From contig CM040752.1 in the NCBI GenBank assembly GCA_022829145.1, forward strand, positions 34,600,586-34,664,585: a stretch of DNA of 64,000 nucleotides, read 5' to 3'. The stretch comes from Albula goreensis. Lineage: Eukaryota; Chordata; Actinopteri; Albuliformes; Albulidae. Shown here one piece after another: positions 45,936-55,860 of this stretch. A program made the position numbers and the translations under genes. The notes beneath the pieces were generated by a model. The model made no database searches. It was not told where the DNA came from and saw only the letters and a program-made list of their open reading frames with translations. Every line of letters begins with the position of its first letter. Within the stretch, counting starts at the first letter, position 1.

Positions 45936-46529
45936 CCAGCAATATCCTCTCCCGTGCCGTGATCGTCACTCAGATACAGGAATGTATTGACAATCAGACG
46001 AGGATTTACCGCTGATACAGTAAACACATACAGGACAGATAATTACAGAGCGGCGGAGAGTCACAGCGGCACACGAACACAGACAGAGGTGCACATTTGT
46101 CAGGAAAATATATGAGATAAATATAATATATGATGATCTGTGTGCGTCTGTGTATGTGTGAGAGATATTTTCCCATTTGCAAAATGTGATTGAAAAAAAT
46201 AATTCAAGAGAGAGACATATGAATGTCATTCTAGGCCTGAGGTAAAAACTGATATTTTGTACATGTATGTATATACATGTATATATGGATACTTATACAG
46301 GATATTTATATATTTAGCTTGAGACCATAGTATGAGACTTGTATGTGAATTATGATTTTACCTGATTCAGGAATAACCAACAATTTTTAAGTAATAGCTT
46401 TAAATCAATGGCATCTGAACTCTGGTGTTTTATGATCAGAACTGGACCAGCTAAGCGTCTGAATACTGATCACTCCGCTGGCCATTAAAACACATTTCCA
46501 TTTATTTTTTAAAAAAATTATTTTGTTTG
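45936..46529. other. AT-rich unique sequence
   Basis: Contains 'tatgtatatacatgtatata' near 46267, a short palindromic AT run. No gene. Confidence 0.45.
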
Positions 46530-46740
46530 AGACGTGGCCAATAGCATAATGATCTTATTCATGACCTTTGCCACACTATCATATTTTATTTCTGCAGCAT
46601 TATTAAAATTCATACACTGCTAGGTGATGATCGATATTATTAATAAAGAATTTATTAAAGCCACATTGCGAGGTAGAGTTAATTGCATTAGCCATAAATG
46701 CAGCATCGACAATAACTTAAATATTTATATGGGCTACTCA
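46530..46740. promoter_or_regulatory. Candidate conserved non-coding element, AT-rich
   Basis: Repeat-free with 'ttaataaagaatttattaaa' near 46640, 'gttaattgcattagccataa' near 46678 and 'ggccaatagcataatgatc' near 46537. Inference. Confidence 0.27.
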
Positions 46741-47175
46741 ACATTTCATTGTGTAGACTTATTTGTAAAACTGTAGCATGTTTCCTCACCATTGCGGGGG
46801 GAAATAAAACCCTTATGTCTCCATTTTTTGAGTTTTATACATGTGGGGAAAGTTTGCACCCTCTGTATTGCGCTGTTATTTTCTGCGCCCCAGGGGACTC
46901 CGCATTAGCATTAGCGTTAGGTAACAGTGCGTCTTGCCTGAGACTTGAAAGGGACGATCACCCGTTTCAAAGTGAGAGGAGAAAATAAAAGCAGAGTAAA
47001 AGTGACAGAGTGAAGGCACTTGTTCGTGGTGCTGCTGCGTGTCCTTCAGCAGCGTTGAATAACACCAGGAGCGCATGAAGGCCCACCCTGACGAGGCAAC
47101 GGCAGGCTCAGCTTCAACGCAGAAGAGTAGGGATAGGACAATCAAAAGCCTTAGAGTCACTGCTCTTCAGTTCAG
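46741..47175. other. Unique sequence before the 48-bp array
   Basis: Nothing recognised. Confidence 0.45.
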
Positions 47176-48483
47176 GCCTTAACAGGATGCAAACTGTGGG
47201 GCCCATCCACACACTGGAGCAGTGCCTTAACAGGATGCAAACTGTGGGGCCCATCCACACACTGGAACAGTGCCTTAACAGGATGCAGACTGTGGGGCCC
47301 ATCCACACACTGGAACAGTGCCTTAACAGGATGCAGACTGTGGGGCCCATCCACACACTGGAGCAGTGCCTTAACAGGATGCAGACTGTGGGGCCCATCC
47401 ACACACTGGAACAGTGCCTTAACAGGATGCAGACTGTGGGGCCCATCCACACACTGGAGCAGTGCCTTAACAGGATGCAGACTGTGGGGCCCATCCACAC
47501 ACTGGAACAGTGCCTTAACAGGATGCAGACTGTGGGGCCCATCCACACACTGGAACAGTACCTTAACAGGATGCAGACTGTGGGGCCCATCCACACACTG
47601 GAACAGTGCCTTAACAGGATGCAGACTGTGGGGCCCATCCACACACTGGAACAGTACCTTAACAGGATGCAGACTGTGGGGCCCATCCACACACTGGAAC
47701 AGGGCCTTAACAGGATGCAGACTGTGGGGCCCATCCACACACTGGAACAGTACCTTAACAGGATGCAGACTGTGGGGCCCATCCACACACTGGAACAGGG
47801 CCTTAACAGGATGCAGACTGTGGGGCCCATCCACACACTGGAACAGTGCCTTAACAGGATGCAGACTGTGGGGCCCATCCACACACTGGAGCAGTGCCTT
47901 AACAGGATGCAGACTGTGGGGCCCATCCACACACTGGAACAGTGCCTTAACAGGATGCAGACCGTGGGGCCCATCCACACACTGGAACAGTGCCTTAACA
48001 GGATGCAGACCGTGGGGCCCATCCACACACTGGAACAGTGCCTTAACAGGATGCAGACCGTGGGGCCCATCCACACACTGGAACAGTGCCTTAACAGGAT
48101 GCAGACCGTGGGGCCCATCCACACACTGGAACAGTGCCTTAACAGGATGCAGACCGTGGGGCCCATCCACACACTGGAGCAGTGCCTTAACAGGATGCAG
48201 ACCGTGGGGCCCATCCACACACTGGAGCAGTGCCTTAACAGGATGCAGACCGTGGGGCCCATCCACACACTGGAACAGTGCCTTAACAGGATGCAGACTG
48301 TGGGGCCCATCCACACACTGGAACAGTGCCTTAACAGGATGCAGACTGTGGGGCCCATCCACACACTGGAACAGTGCCTTAACAGGATGCAGACTGTGGG
48401 GCCCATCCACACACTGGAACAGTGCCTTAACAGGATGCAGACCGTGGGGCCCATCCACACACTGGAACAGTGCCTTAACAGGA
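47176..48483 (+). repeat. 48-bp minisatellite, 27 exact-length units
   Basis: The distance between first and last 'gccttaacagg' anchors (47176 and 48472) is 1296 bases, exactly 27 x 48. The unit reads 'gccttaacaggatgcagact', then 'gtggggcccatccacacact', then 'ggaacagt'. Only a few positions vary: a/g in gcaaac/gcagac (units 1-2 versus the rest), t/c in actg/accg (accg in units 17-23 and 27), a/g in ggaac/ggagc, and the gtgcc/gtacc/gggcc junction. No indel is seen. Because 48 is divisible by three and the unit lacks stops in several frames, open frames of 428-458 codons exist on both strands. Coding in overlapping frames on both strands, with no domain, start context or flanking exon, argues for a satellite rather than a gene. 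Confidence 0.98.
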
Positions 48484-48657
48484 TGAGCTATACAGCAATC
48501 CCAAGGACTAACAAACTCTTAATTACATATTATGCTGATAAATTATATAATTTCTGTTTTTAAACATACACAAAATAAGCCAAAGATAATTGCCCATATA
48601 CTGACTCCCAAAACGCCAAACTCTGCTGCTTATGTTTGTTCAGTTATGAAATTACTT
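48484..48657. other. Spacer
   Basis: AT-rich unique spacer between two tandem arrays. Confidence 0.5.
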
Positions 48658-48661
48658 CTGT

Positions 48662-48695
<34 letters not shown>

Positions 48696-48880
48696 CCGTG
48701 TACTTAGGTGTGCATGTATGTGTGTGTGTCTGCATGTGTGAGTATATGAGTGTGTGTGAGAGTGTGTGTGTCTGTCTATGTGAGTATGTGTATGTGTATG
48801 AATGTATGTGTGTGTGTGTGTAAGTGCGTGTGAATGTATGTGTGTGTGTATGTGTGTGCATGAGAGTGTGTGTATGTCTG
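48658..48880 (+). repeat. Degenerate (GT)n tract
   Basis: About 220 bp of GT-rich DNA with frequent 'at', 'ga', 'gc' and 'tc' interruptions. Confidence 0.93.
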
Positions 48881-49844
48881 TATGGAGCGCACCATTCAGA
48901 GCGAACCCGATGACCCGCGTGCGGCGCTAGACAGCACCGCAGCCTGCGAGCCGTCACAATGCCCCCCCAGCCCGTCTGCTTCTGCTGCAGATTGTCAGCG
49001 TTCGTCCCAGAATCCTCTCATGCTCCAGCACTGGCAGACATCCACCAATGGGAGCTCCATTCCGAGTCCCCCTTCTCTGACAGATACAGCTGTATGCTGC
49101 TTTCACGAGAACACCAATCAAATTAGGCCCAGGGAGAGCACCCCCCTCACCCCCTTTACCGCACTTCTGCTACTCTGCTGGCTCCAACACTGACAAAATG
49201 AGAACGCTCGTTGCTGGCTGTTTTTTTTTTTTTTTTTTTGGGGGGTTAGGGGGCAGGGCCAGTGGGTGACAAAATGGAGACTCCTTCTGTAACCAGATTT
49301 AAGTCCATGTCCCTGAGGTTTCTGGGCATGATCTCAATTAGAGAGCTGACCTTCATTTCCCTTAAGGAGTCTGCAGTCCAGTCTCCCTCCCCGCCAGAGT
49401 ATGTGATCATCTCATCTCAAGAATAGAGAGAGGAAGAAGAAGGGAAGGAAAGCTTGGGAGGCGTGTAAACAGCTGAGAGGGAGTCCCTGGAGCTCTTTAA
49501 TCAACCTGATGGGAGGTGTTGTTTTCTTAAGTAAGTAGCCGATATCCCCGCTGTGATCCATCCCCCACGACGGCAGGGCGGTTAAGGCCGGGCAGGGAGG
49601 CCATTCTGGTTCCCACTGCTCATTTGGCACCAGTTACCGTATCGACCGCCGCACTCGATAAAGAAAACAGCCAGGAAATATTGGGAAATATTCTATTTTA
49701 CGGACTCTCGTTTGGGAGTTGCGTCATTACTGTTGTTTCCAGGACATGAGAAGATTTGCTGGATTGCTGCATTCATCGCGTTAGACAAACCTTGCTCATA
49801 TGGATGCCAAAAAAACATTGATTATAAACAATCAATAATGAAAG
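48881..49844. other. Unique sequence with one poly-T run
   Basis: A run of 19 T (49221-49239) followed by a G-run. No exon or RNA is recognised. The poly-T could be the tail of a minus-strand retroposon, but no body is recognisable. Confidence 0.4.
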
Positions 49845-49942
49845 TTCTCTGTTCATACATCACATGATGTTGGCCTGCTGGGTCATCATTGGTCCAGTCA
49901 GATGTAGGGACTGCTGAACTACGTTTCCCATAGTTCCACAGC
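49845..49942 (+). repeat. Duplicated segment, left copy, with ZNF143-like motif
   Basis: Nearly identical to 50094-50189 (a short indel at 'gggtcatcatt' versus 'gtgatcatt', plus about six substitutions). Contains 'actacgtttcccatag' (49918-49933), near the ZNF143/STAF core ACTACANNTCCCA. Confidence 0.9.
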
Positions 49943-50093
49943 AAATTCATATCTATAATTGCTGACCCACTGTTCTGTGTGGCATCCCCGGTGTGCCAGC
50001 GCAAAGCTAATCCTGCAGTGTTCTCCTCAGACTTACATCTGTGCGAACTGGGCTTGTGGACTATGGTGTGAAAGTAACCGTTAGCTAGCATCG

Positions 50094-50189
50094 CTCTCTG
50101 TTCATGCATCGCATGATGTTGACCTGCTGTGATCATTGGTCCAGTCAGATGTAGGGACTACTGAACTACATTTCCCATAGTTCCACAGC
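50094..50189 (+). repeat. Duplicated segment, right copy, with ZNF143-like motif
   Basis: Direct copy of 49845-49942 at a distance of about 250 bases. Contains 'actacatttcccatag' (50165-50180), an exact match to ACTACA..TCCCA. The intervening 150 bases are not duplicated here. A pair of transposon or LTR-like ends around a short interior is a possible origin. Confidence 0.9.
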
Positions 50190-50405
50190 CGCATGTTCCG
50201 GAAGAGACACACTCATATTCAGACACTGCTGTAACAAGTCTGATTCCCGAGCGTGACTGAGCGTTCAAAATGGAGAGACGACGAGGCGTGAAGCATGAAC
50301 AATGTACATTTAAAAAAAAAGATATTAAATAGTCATTTTAATTGAATGGTTGCAGAAGGTCTCCCTGCCTGAAAAAAACTCAAGAGGTAAGTATGTCATT
50401 ACTAC
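50160..50405 (+). promoter_or_regulatory. Possible small promoter and first exon
   Basis: The order is: ZNF143-like site (50165-50180); ETS core 'ttccggaag' (50196-50204); a CpG-containing stretch around 50248-50288; then 'caagaggtaagtatg' (50391-50405), a near-perfect 5' splice site after position 50396. ZNF143 and ETS sites together are typical of vertebrate TATA-less promoters. No coding capacity is visible, so a non-coding transcript would be the expectation. It is equally possible that the motifs came with a transposable element and are inert. Confidence 0.3.
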
Positions 50406-50559
50406 TCTACCAATTAACCCAAGTGCACAGCGAATGGTAAAAGGCTGTTCCCCATTGGATAAGATATCAGTTGCTCAGCAGCACAATTATGGTTTGCATA
50501 ATATCCCCTTTACAAGGTAATTTTCCTGATGCAGGAAAATTGTGTTTATTGTCTCACCA
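50406..50559. other. Unique spacer
   Basis: Nothing recognised. Confidence 0.45.
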
Positions 50560-51190
50560 AATGTGTTGGGGTTGCCGTAACGACCCACGGCCGTGAATCA
50601 GCCCTCCTTTTTGAGCCGATACATCGCTCAATTTTTCATTTCCCCGGTATTGGGTTCATTCCCATTTCCTCAACTGCATCCTCCAAGTTAAGCTAACACG
50701 CTCTCCAAGTGGAAAATGGGACATGACCAAAGAGAGGAAGACAGACAGGCTAGGCGAACCAAGACCTGAATTTCAAGAATAAAAATATCCAAAATTTTAA
50801 AATAGTTCTATTAGCACCAAATGAGCAGTCATTAAAAAACACATAATTTTAGTGCCTGAATGAAAACCATGACAGTGCTATGCTGTTTGTGCTCATAATG
50901 ACATATGAGAGTTCCCACACACCGTTCTCTCCCTCTCGCTGGGCTCGGTCTCTCCGGCACACCCCATATATACAGCCCTTTGACAAAGCAAATGAAGGAG
51001 GGCCCTATAACCCCTCACAGCCATTAAATCAATCCCCTATATTGTGAATGCCATTATAAAAATAGCCAATAGATCACTGCAATATGTCCATAGCCTGCCC
51101 GGCCATCATTTCCTGGTGCGCGCAGCGAGGACCATCTGCTGGGCGGCTCGCTGTTCATCATTACTGAGGGTATCCCCCCCCACCCCCATC
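50560..51190. promoter_or_regulatory. Candidate conserved non-coding block
   Basis: Repeat-free. Contains a palindromic TCF/LEF-like 'ctttgacaaag' (50978-50988), an adjacent POU-like 'gcaaatga', a near-MEF2 'tataaaaatag' (51055-51065) overlapping CCAAT 'gccaatag', and 'taaatcaatcccctatattg' near 51025. 50590-50640 also has 'acggccgtgaatcagccctc'. Inference from motif density. Confidence 0.33.
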
Positions 51191-51779
51191 ACAGAGCCGT
51201 CAGGGGGGAGCACTGTAGGGACATGGTGACCCCTCTGTCACATGCATACAAACAAATAAACAGCTCATAAACAGCTCATCTTTTATTATTATTTTTTTTT
51301 TTCGGGAAAAAAATTATCCCAGATTTCATCATTTATTTTGGCTAGTATTCAATCAACCTTTGTCCTTAACTTCGGCTCACAATTGAATGGAAGTCTTCAT
51401 TTTTTTAATCTTCACTGACACAGTTTGGCAAGTTCGGCAATCGTGAAAATAACTTGCCAGAAATAAAGTGCAGAAAAACGCATAACGCTCTTATTCAATT
51501 GTATTTAAAGGTAAAGGTAAACTGATGACTGAATCCCAGATTTTATTTTCACACTAACAGTGACACAAACACTTACCTATTTTTACTCTAACACTTCAGT
51601 AAAAGCTGTTGCATGATATGACACGTCATACCCTAAAAGCTAAGGTGTGAATTCCTCACTAGACATGCCATCATATTTTTAATCCTGTTCACCTGTTTCA
51701 TATTAACATTTTACAGTAAGTTTCACCTATACATATATAATTTTCATTGCAACGATTTTGAAAAGAACTGACTAATTGT
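51191..51779. other. AT-rich unique sequence
   Basis: Contains a T-run at 51292-51302. Nothing else is recognised. Confidence 0.45.
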
Positions 51780-52010
51780 AAAGTAAATTGTAAAGTAAAT
51801 TCAAATTAGATAGCAAGGATCAGAGGTATTCTCAGTTATTCTCAATGAGAAACAAGGATAGCTTTAATAAATGTTAGTTATCATTGCATAACATGTGCAT
51901 GTTTCATTACAGCTCTATTACATGTTAGTTATCATTATATAACATGTAATAGGCATGATTCCTTGTTACCTAAATTGTAGAATAGCCTGTTGTTACCAAA
52001 TGTTTCATTA
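51780..52010 (+). mobile_element. Possible remnant of a palindromic DNA element
   Basis: 'atgttagttatcatt.' followed by 'ataacatg' occurs twice (near 51871 and 51922). The second lies in a perfect 13-bp-stem hairpin 51915-51952 ('ctattacatgtta', a 12-base loop, and the exact complement). 'ttaataaatgttagtta' and repeated 'catgttagtta' words are, from memory, common in abundant teleost MITEs. Ends cannot be placed. Confidence 0.4.
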
Positions 52011-52268
52011 AATAATCACACAGGTAAAGATGCAATTTAATCCAAAATGTTAGCATGATATAGGTGAACAAAGGTTTAAAAATATTACAGCATATGACAC
52101 GATGAGTATGAGTTCACGCCTTCCCTTAGAATAACATGTGTGACAGTAGCAAATTTTATCACTAGCAAGCACTTTTTTACTAAAATATAACAGTGATCTC
52201 ATTCAAATTTTAAATTATTTTTCTGCACACTATGGCATAACACCATCCTGGTTGCCATTCTGGATAGG

Positions 52269-52271
<3 letters not shown>

Positions 52272-52353
<82 letters not shown>
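52272..52353 (+). repeat. (GT)n microsatellite, uninterrupted
   Basis: 82 bases of perfect GT. Confidence 0.99.
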
Positions 52354-52354
<1 letters not shown>

Positions 52355-52376
52355 CGGGGGTTCCCCCACCACTTCT

Positions 52377-52390
52377 GTTACCCTGGTAAC
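52377..52390. promoter_or_regulatory. RFX X-box-like site
   Basis: 'gttaccctggtaac' has the two inverted half-sites GTTACC and GGTAAC with a 2-base spacer, fitting the X-box pattern except for CT in place of AT in the spacer. It lies 23 bases right of the GT array. Confidence 0.45.
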
Positions 52391-53629
52391 CCCCGATATT
52401 ACAGGAACACATCAAGACTGTGACAACACTCTCGACACATTAATCGCTCTTCCCCCAGTGCCCCAATGGTAATCCCGCTAGCAAAGTCAAGCCGCCGCAC
52501 GGATTCCAATGGCCACCAAGTGCTCACCGCAGCGGCTACAGTTTGGAAAAACACATGCTCTCAATTTCAGAGGAAAACAGTGGCATGACGCTGGCAGGTG
52601 GGGTGACCCAGGTGAATGGATGTGGGTGTGAATCGATAAAATAAACTGTTGACCCAAACCGCTGAAGTCCACTGAAGTATTGATTCAACGTGTTTTTTTT
52701 GATGTGTGAAAAAACACAGACTATATCTGAAACACGTTCGTAAATTTGTAAATATACAATGTAACCTGACACAGATTCAATACATTCGCATTTAAAAAAA
52801 TTCAGACGTAAGTTATTGGATTCCTCTACATATCATGAATGATATCTGTATGTCATTTCCATAGACCAGATGTTTGTATGATACATAAAGTATCACAGTG
52901 AAAGTCAGATCTAACATACGGAGTCTTCCCATTCCAGACTTTACTCAGCTCCATTTATGTGGTTAAAGACGACGTGTTTGCAGAATGTGCACCCTTCATA
53001 TCTCCTGAAACGTTCTCAGCTGGGACGTCACCAAACCTTATGTTCTGTGCCATGTGCCCCAGTAATAATTTGTTTTGCCCCAGTAAATGATCATGAAAAA
53101 TAACTAGTTTTTAAAAATGTATCATAAACTGTGAGAGTGAGGATGTGGGCACTGGGGGCCTGTGCCCCAGTAGTGCTAAAAGTCTAGCAACATCCCCGGT
53201 TCTCGGTCCAGAAAAACAGCCTGAAATGTAGGGAGGGGGTGGACGGGGTTGGAGGGGGAAGAGAAACCAATCTGCTTTTTGGTCCCCAGCTTTGCCGCTG
53301 CTGAGCTCCCAGCAGCTTTCTCCTGGATCAGCTTTCTCCTCTCTGCTGGACTTTTCGCTCTGGAGCACTTATGCGAACGGTATGGAGCCTCTTTTGGCAC
53401 CGGTGCAAAATCGTTAGTCCCCCCCCCTTCCAACCTCCCCTCCCGTGTCTCTCTCTCTCTCTCTCTTTCATTCTCTCCCCCTCCAGTTTGTCTCTGTGAA
53501 GTTTTAACGGCGATTAACATACTGAGCAGAGAAGGAGGGAGTGTTTGAGAGAGGGACGGCTGCGGTAACGAGGCGGCTTCGAGGTGGGGAACTCTCCCCC
53601 TCGCTCATTTGCTCTCGAGCTGGCTGCTG
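52391..53629. other. Unique sequence, no gene seen
   Basis: A short (CT)n run at 53450-53466 and GC-moderate DNA around 53180-53640. No exon with splice sites or domain is supported. Confidence 0.4.
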
Positions 53630-54060
53630 CCTCTCGTCGGTTGGAAGATATTAGCATTTCTTTCCACATGCATAATTCATGAAGTGCACCTGTTTATTGT
53701 TTGCATCTAGCTTGTATTTGGCATGCCATGATTGCTCATTACAATGGCCTTCCATCTACAATGACAGAGTTTATTATGACGAAGAGGGAGCGTGAGCTAA
53801 CCCGCTATGTCTCACACACAGCTGAGCGGCCTGAATTACAAAATTATTGAGCTCCATAGACATGATACGGGAAATTCATTTACGCATCCAGTCATGCATT
53901 TGGGCCGGCTCACAAGCATTGTCATTTTGAGGCAGATACATTCATGGTTATAACCTGAAATTAACATATGACAAGAAAGGGCCATGGCTTAACCTCATTA
54001 AAATATAGCAGGCCAGCGATCTGGCAAAGGAAATTTAAAATTCAAATGCTAAATTGTTCT
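53630..54060. promoter_or_regulatory. Candidate conserved non-coding block
   Basis: Repeat-free. Contains 'acatgcataattcatgaagt' near 53667 (POU/homeodomain-like), 'cctgtttattgtttgcatct' near 53689 (forkhead core TGTTTATTGTTTGC and POU-like), 'gctcattacaatggcc' near 53733 (SOX-like ACAATGG), 'acaaaattattgagctcc' near 53838 and 'cattgtcattttgaggcag'. One of the most motif-dense blocks of the window. Inference. Confidence 0.38.
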
Positions 54061-54078
54061 CGGTTCTGAGCCAGTGTC

Positions 54079-54099
54079 TTTTTTTTTTTTTTTTTTTTT
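54079..54099 (+). repeat. Poly-T run (21 T)
   Basis: Uninterrupted T run. Confidence 0.97.
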
Positions 54100-54671
54100 G
54101 GTAAAAATGAAGAAAATCAGTTTATTTTATGTAATCCTGTTCAAACGATTTGGAAAGCAACTGACGTTAAATTACACACTGCAATTTGCACTGTCACAAT
54201 GTATGTGATTTAGCACTGTAGAGAATACCATGAATAAATGTTACTTATTGCATATTTTTGGTGGGTATTTACGAATGACTAACATAATTACTGCAGTCAA
54301 ACTTACAAAGCATTAACAGTGATTACATACTATTATTTGCAATTTAAAATGCCCTAAAATGTCATGAAATTTGCACAATCAACAAATCATCAGAGTTACT
54401 GAAATAAAACGTTCCAGGATGGCATGAAGGCGAAGGCGGCTCTCTGTGATTACAGATATAAATTGTTGGTCTGGAGTTTTGAACAGGCACAGCTTGGAAT
54501 CATCCTGTTTCAGCCAAAGGAAACTCTAGTTCCTGTCTGAAAAAACTTAAGAAGATATTGTGCTGAAAAAGGTTTCACCAAAACTGCTGACATTTTATGT
54601 GTCTTGGCCTGAGTGGCTTTGAGGGTAAAAAAAGATAATAAATAGCTGATGCTCGGCCATACCTCTCATAC
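54100..54671. other. AT-rich unique sequence
   Basis: Nothing recognised. Confidence 0.45.
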
Positions 54672-54825
54672 AACAGATGCATTTATTCAGTGGAATATTA
54701 TATTTCGTGTCTCTATATTTTGACGAAGCTGTTCTTTTATACAGATGAATATTTACTGAAGCCGTTCAGGCCAGGTACCTGTCCCATGAGGCCAGCAGCC
54801 AGGTCCCAAATGGGGGTTAAACTTT
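54672..54825 (-). mobile_element. SINE remnant, minus strand
   Basis: On the plus strand: 'agatgcatttattcagtgga' (tail), then 'tatacagatgaatatttact' and 'gaagccgttcaggcc', then 'gccagcagccaggtccc' and 'tgggggttaaac'. The block order parallels the minus-strand SINE at 31272-31640, but the tRNA-like head is missing or unrecognisable. Confidence 0.55.
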
Positions 54826-55479
54826 CCTCTGAGTGGAGCGGTGTGATGATGTAATGGCTGTGCAGAGTAATTTATTTTACCTTACTGAAAATATCAACAA
54901 GGATTTTAAAAATAAGACTTTTAATGTTCTTAGGTGTTTGCATGAACCACACAAGGACTCAATGGCCCATGAAGGCCCAGGTATGGACACTGGCCTTCAC
55001 TTTGAGAGCATGCCTCTTAGCCTAGAGAGCAATCCCTCCTTATTGACCCGCAAGGCATCATGGGAAAAGTGTCCATGACCAGATTCCAGCACTCTCAAGC
55101 ATCCCTTCTGAGTCTCCAGCACTGAGGCACAATCTCACAATCATATGGTCAGCTCTGAAATGGACACAGCTCTGAACACTTGGGAAATAAAACCCATTTT
55201 GTTTTTTCATATTAAGGGTACAACAACCTGCTGGTATGACCTTTAACCTCTGTGCTTGCATTATAAAGATATCAATGATAGAAACAGTTCCCCAGACTGA
55301 AACCCACTGGAAATTAGAGGAACTCTTCTCTAGCTCCAATCAAATGTGAGGCGGTCTTCTCCTCAATGTTAGAAATTAAAGCAGTAACTTGTGGGTTGAG
55401 ACGCTCTTGGTAAGCAGGCAAACAAGGGCATAATTGCATAAATGCTGAGGTATCCCTTTAAGGAATCTCACATGTCAAT
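54826..55479. other. Unique sequence, no gene seen
   Basis: Nothing recognised. Confidence 0.45.
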
Positions 55480-55860
55480 GAGGTGCATTTTCCAGGGTTC
55501 TGACAGCAGCCTTCCCAGCACGCTAAACCGTTCTCTCACGCTCACTCGGTTCTCTGAAACCTGAGAGTCATGCATGACGCTACCATGATTCTAATTACCT
55601 CCCTGAAAGATGCAGCTCGTTTAACAACAACCAGCCGAGTGAATCGCCGCCACAGCAACACGGCACCGCGGGGCCGTTAGCGAAGAGGGCAGGGAGACGG
55701 CGGAGGCCGAGTTTCTGATGACAGCTCTCTTCCTGGCTTCTGGCAGAACCGCCGTGCAAATCAAACGGCACATACCGTCTCGGTGCCACGCCACACGCTG
55801 GGGCATCAAAAACAGAAACCGCAGGGATTTGAAGCGAGGGCCCCGCGTGGTCCCGTCCTT
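55480..55860. promoter_or_regulatory. Candidate conserved non-coding element, GC-rich
   Basis: Repeat-free block of higher GC with 'catgattctaattacctccc' near 55584 and CpG-rich 55640-55700. Could also be unrecognised exon or promoter. Inference. Confidence 0.25.

Noticed and set aside
47114-48563. Open frames of 428-458 codons on both strands
   Set aside because: They coincide with the 48-bp tandem array, exist in overlapping frames on both strands, and carry no domain. The period divisible by three explains them.
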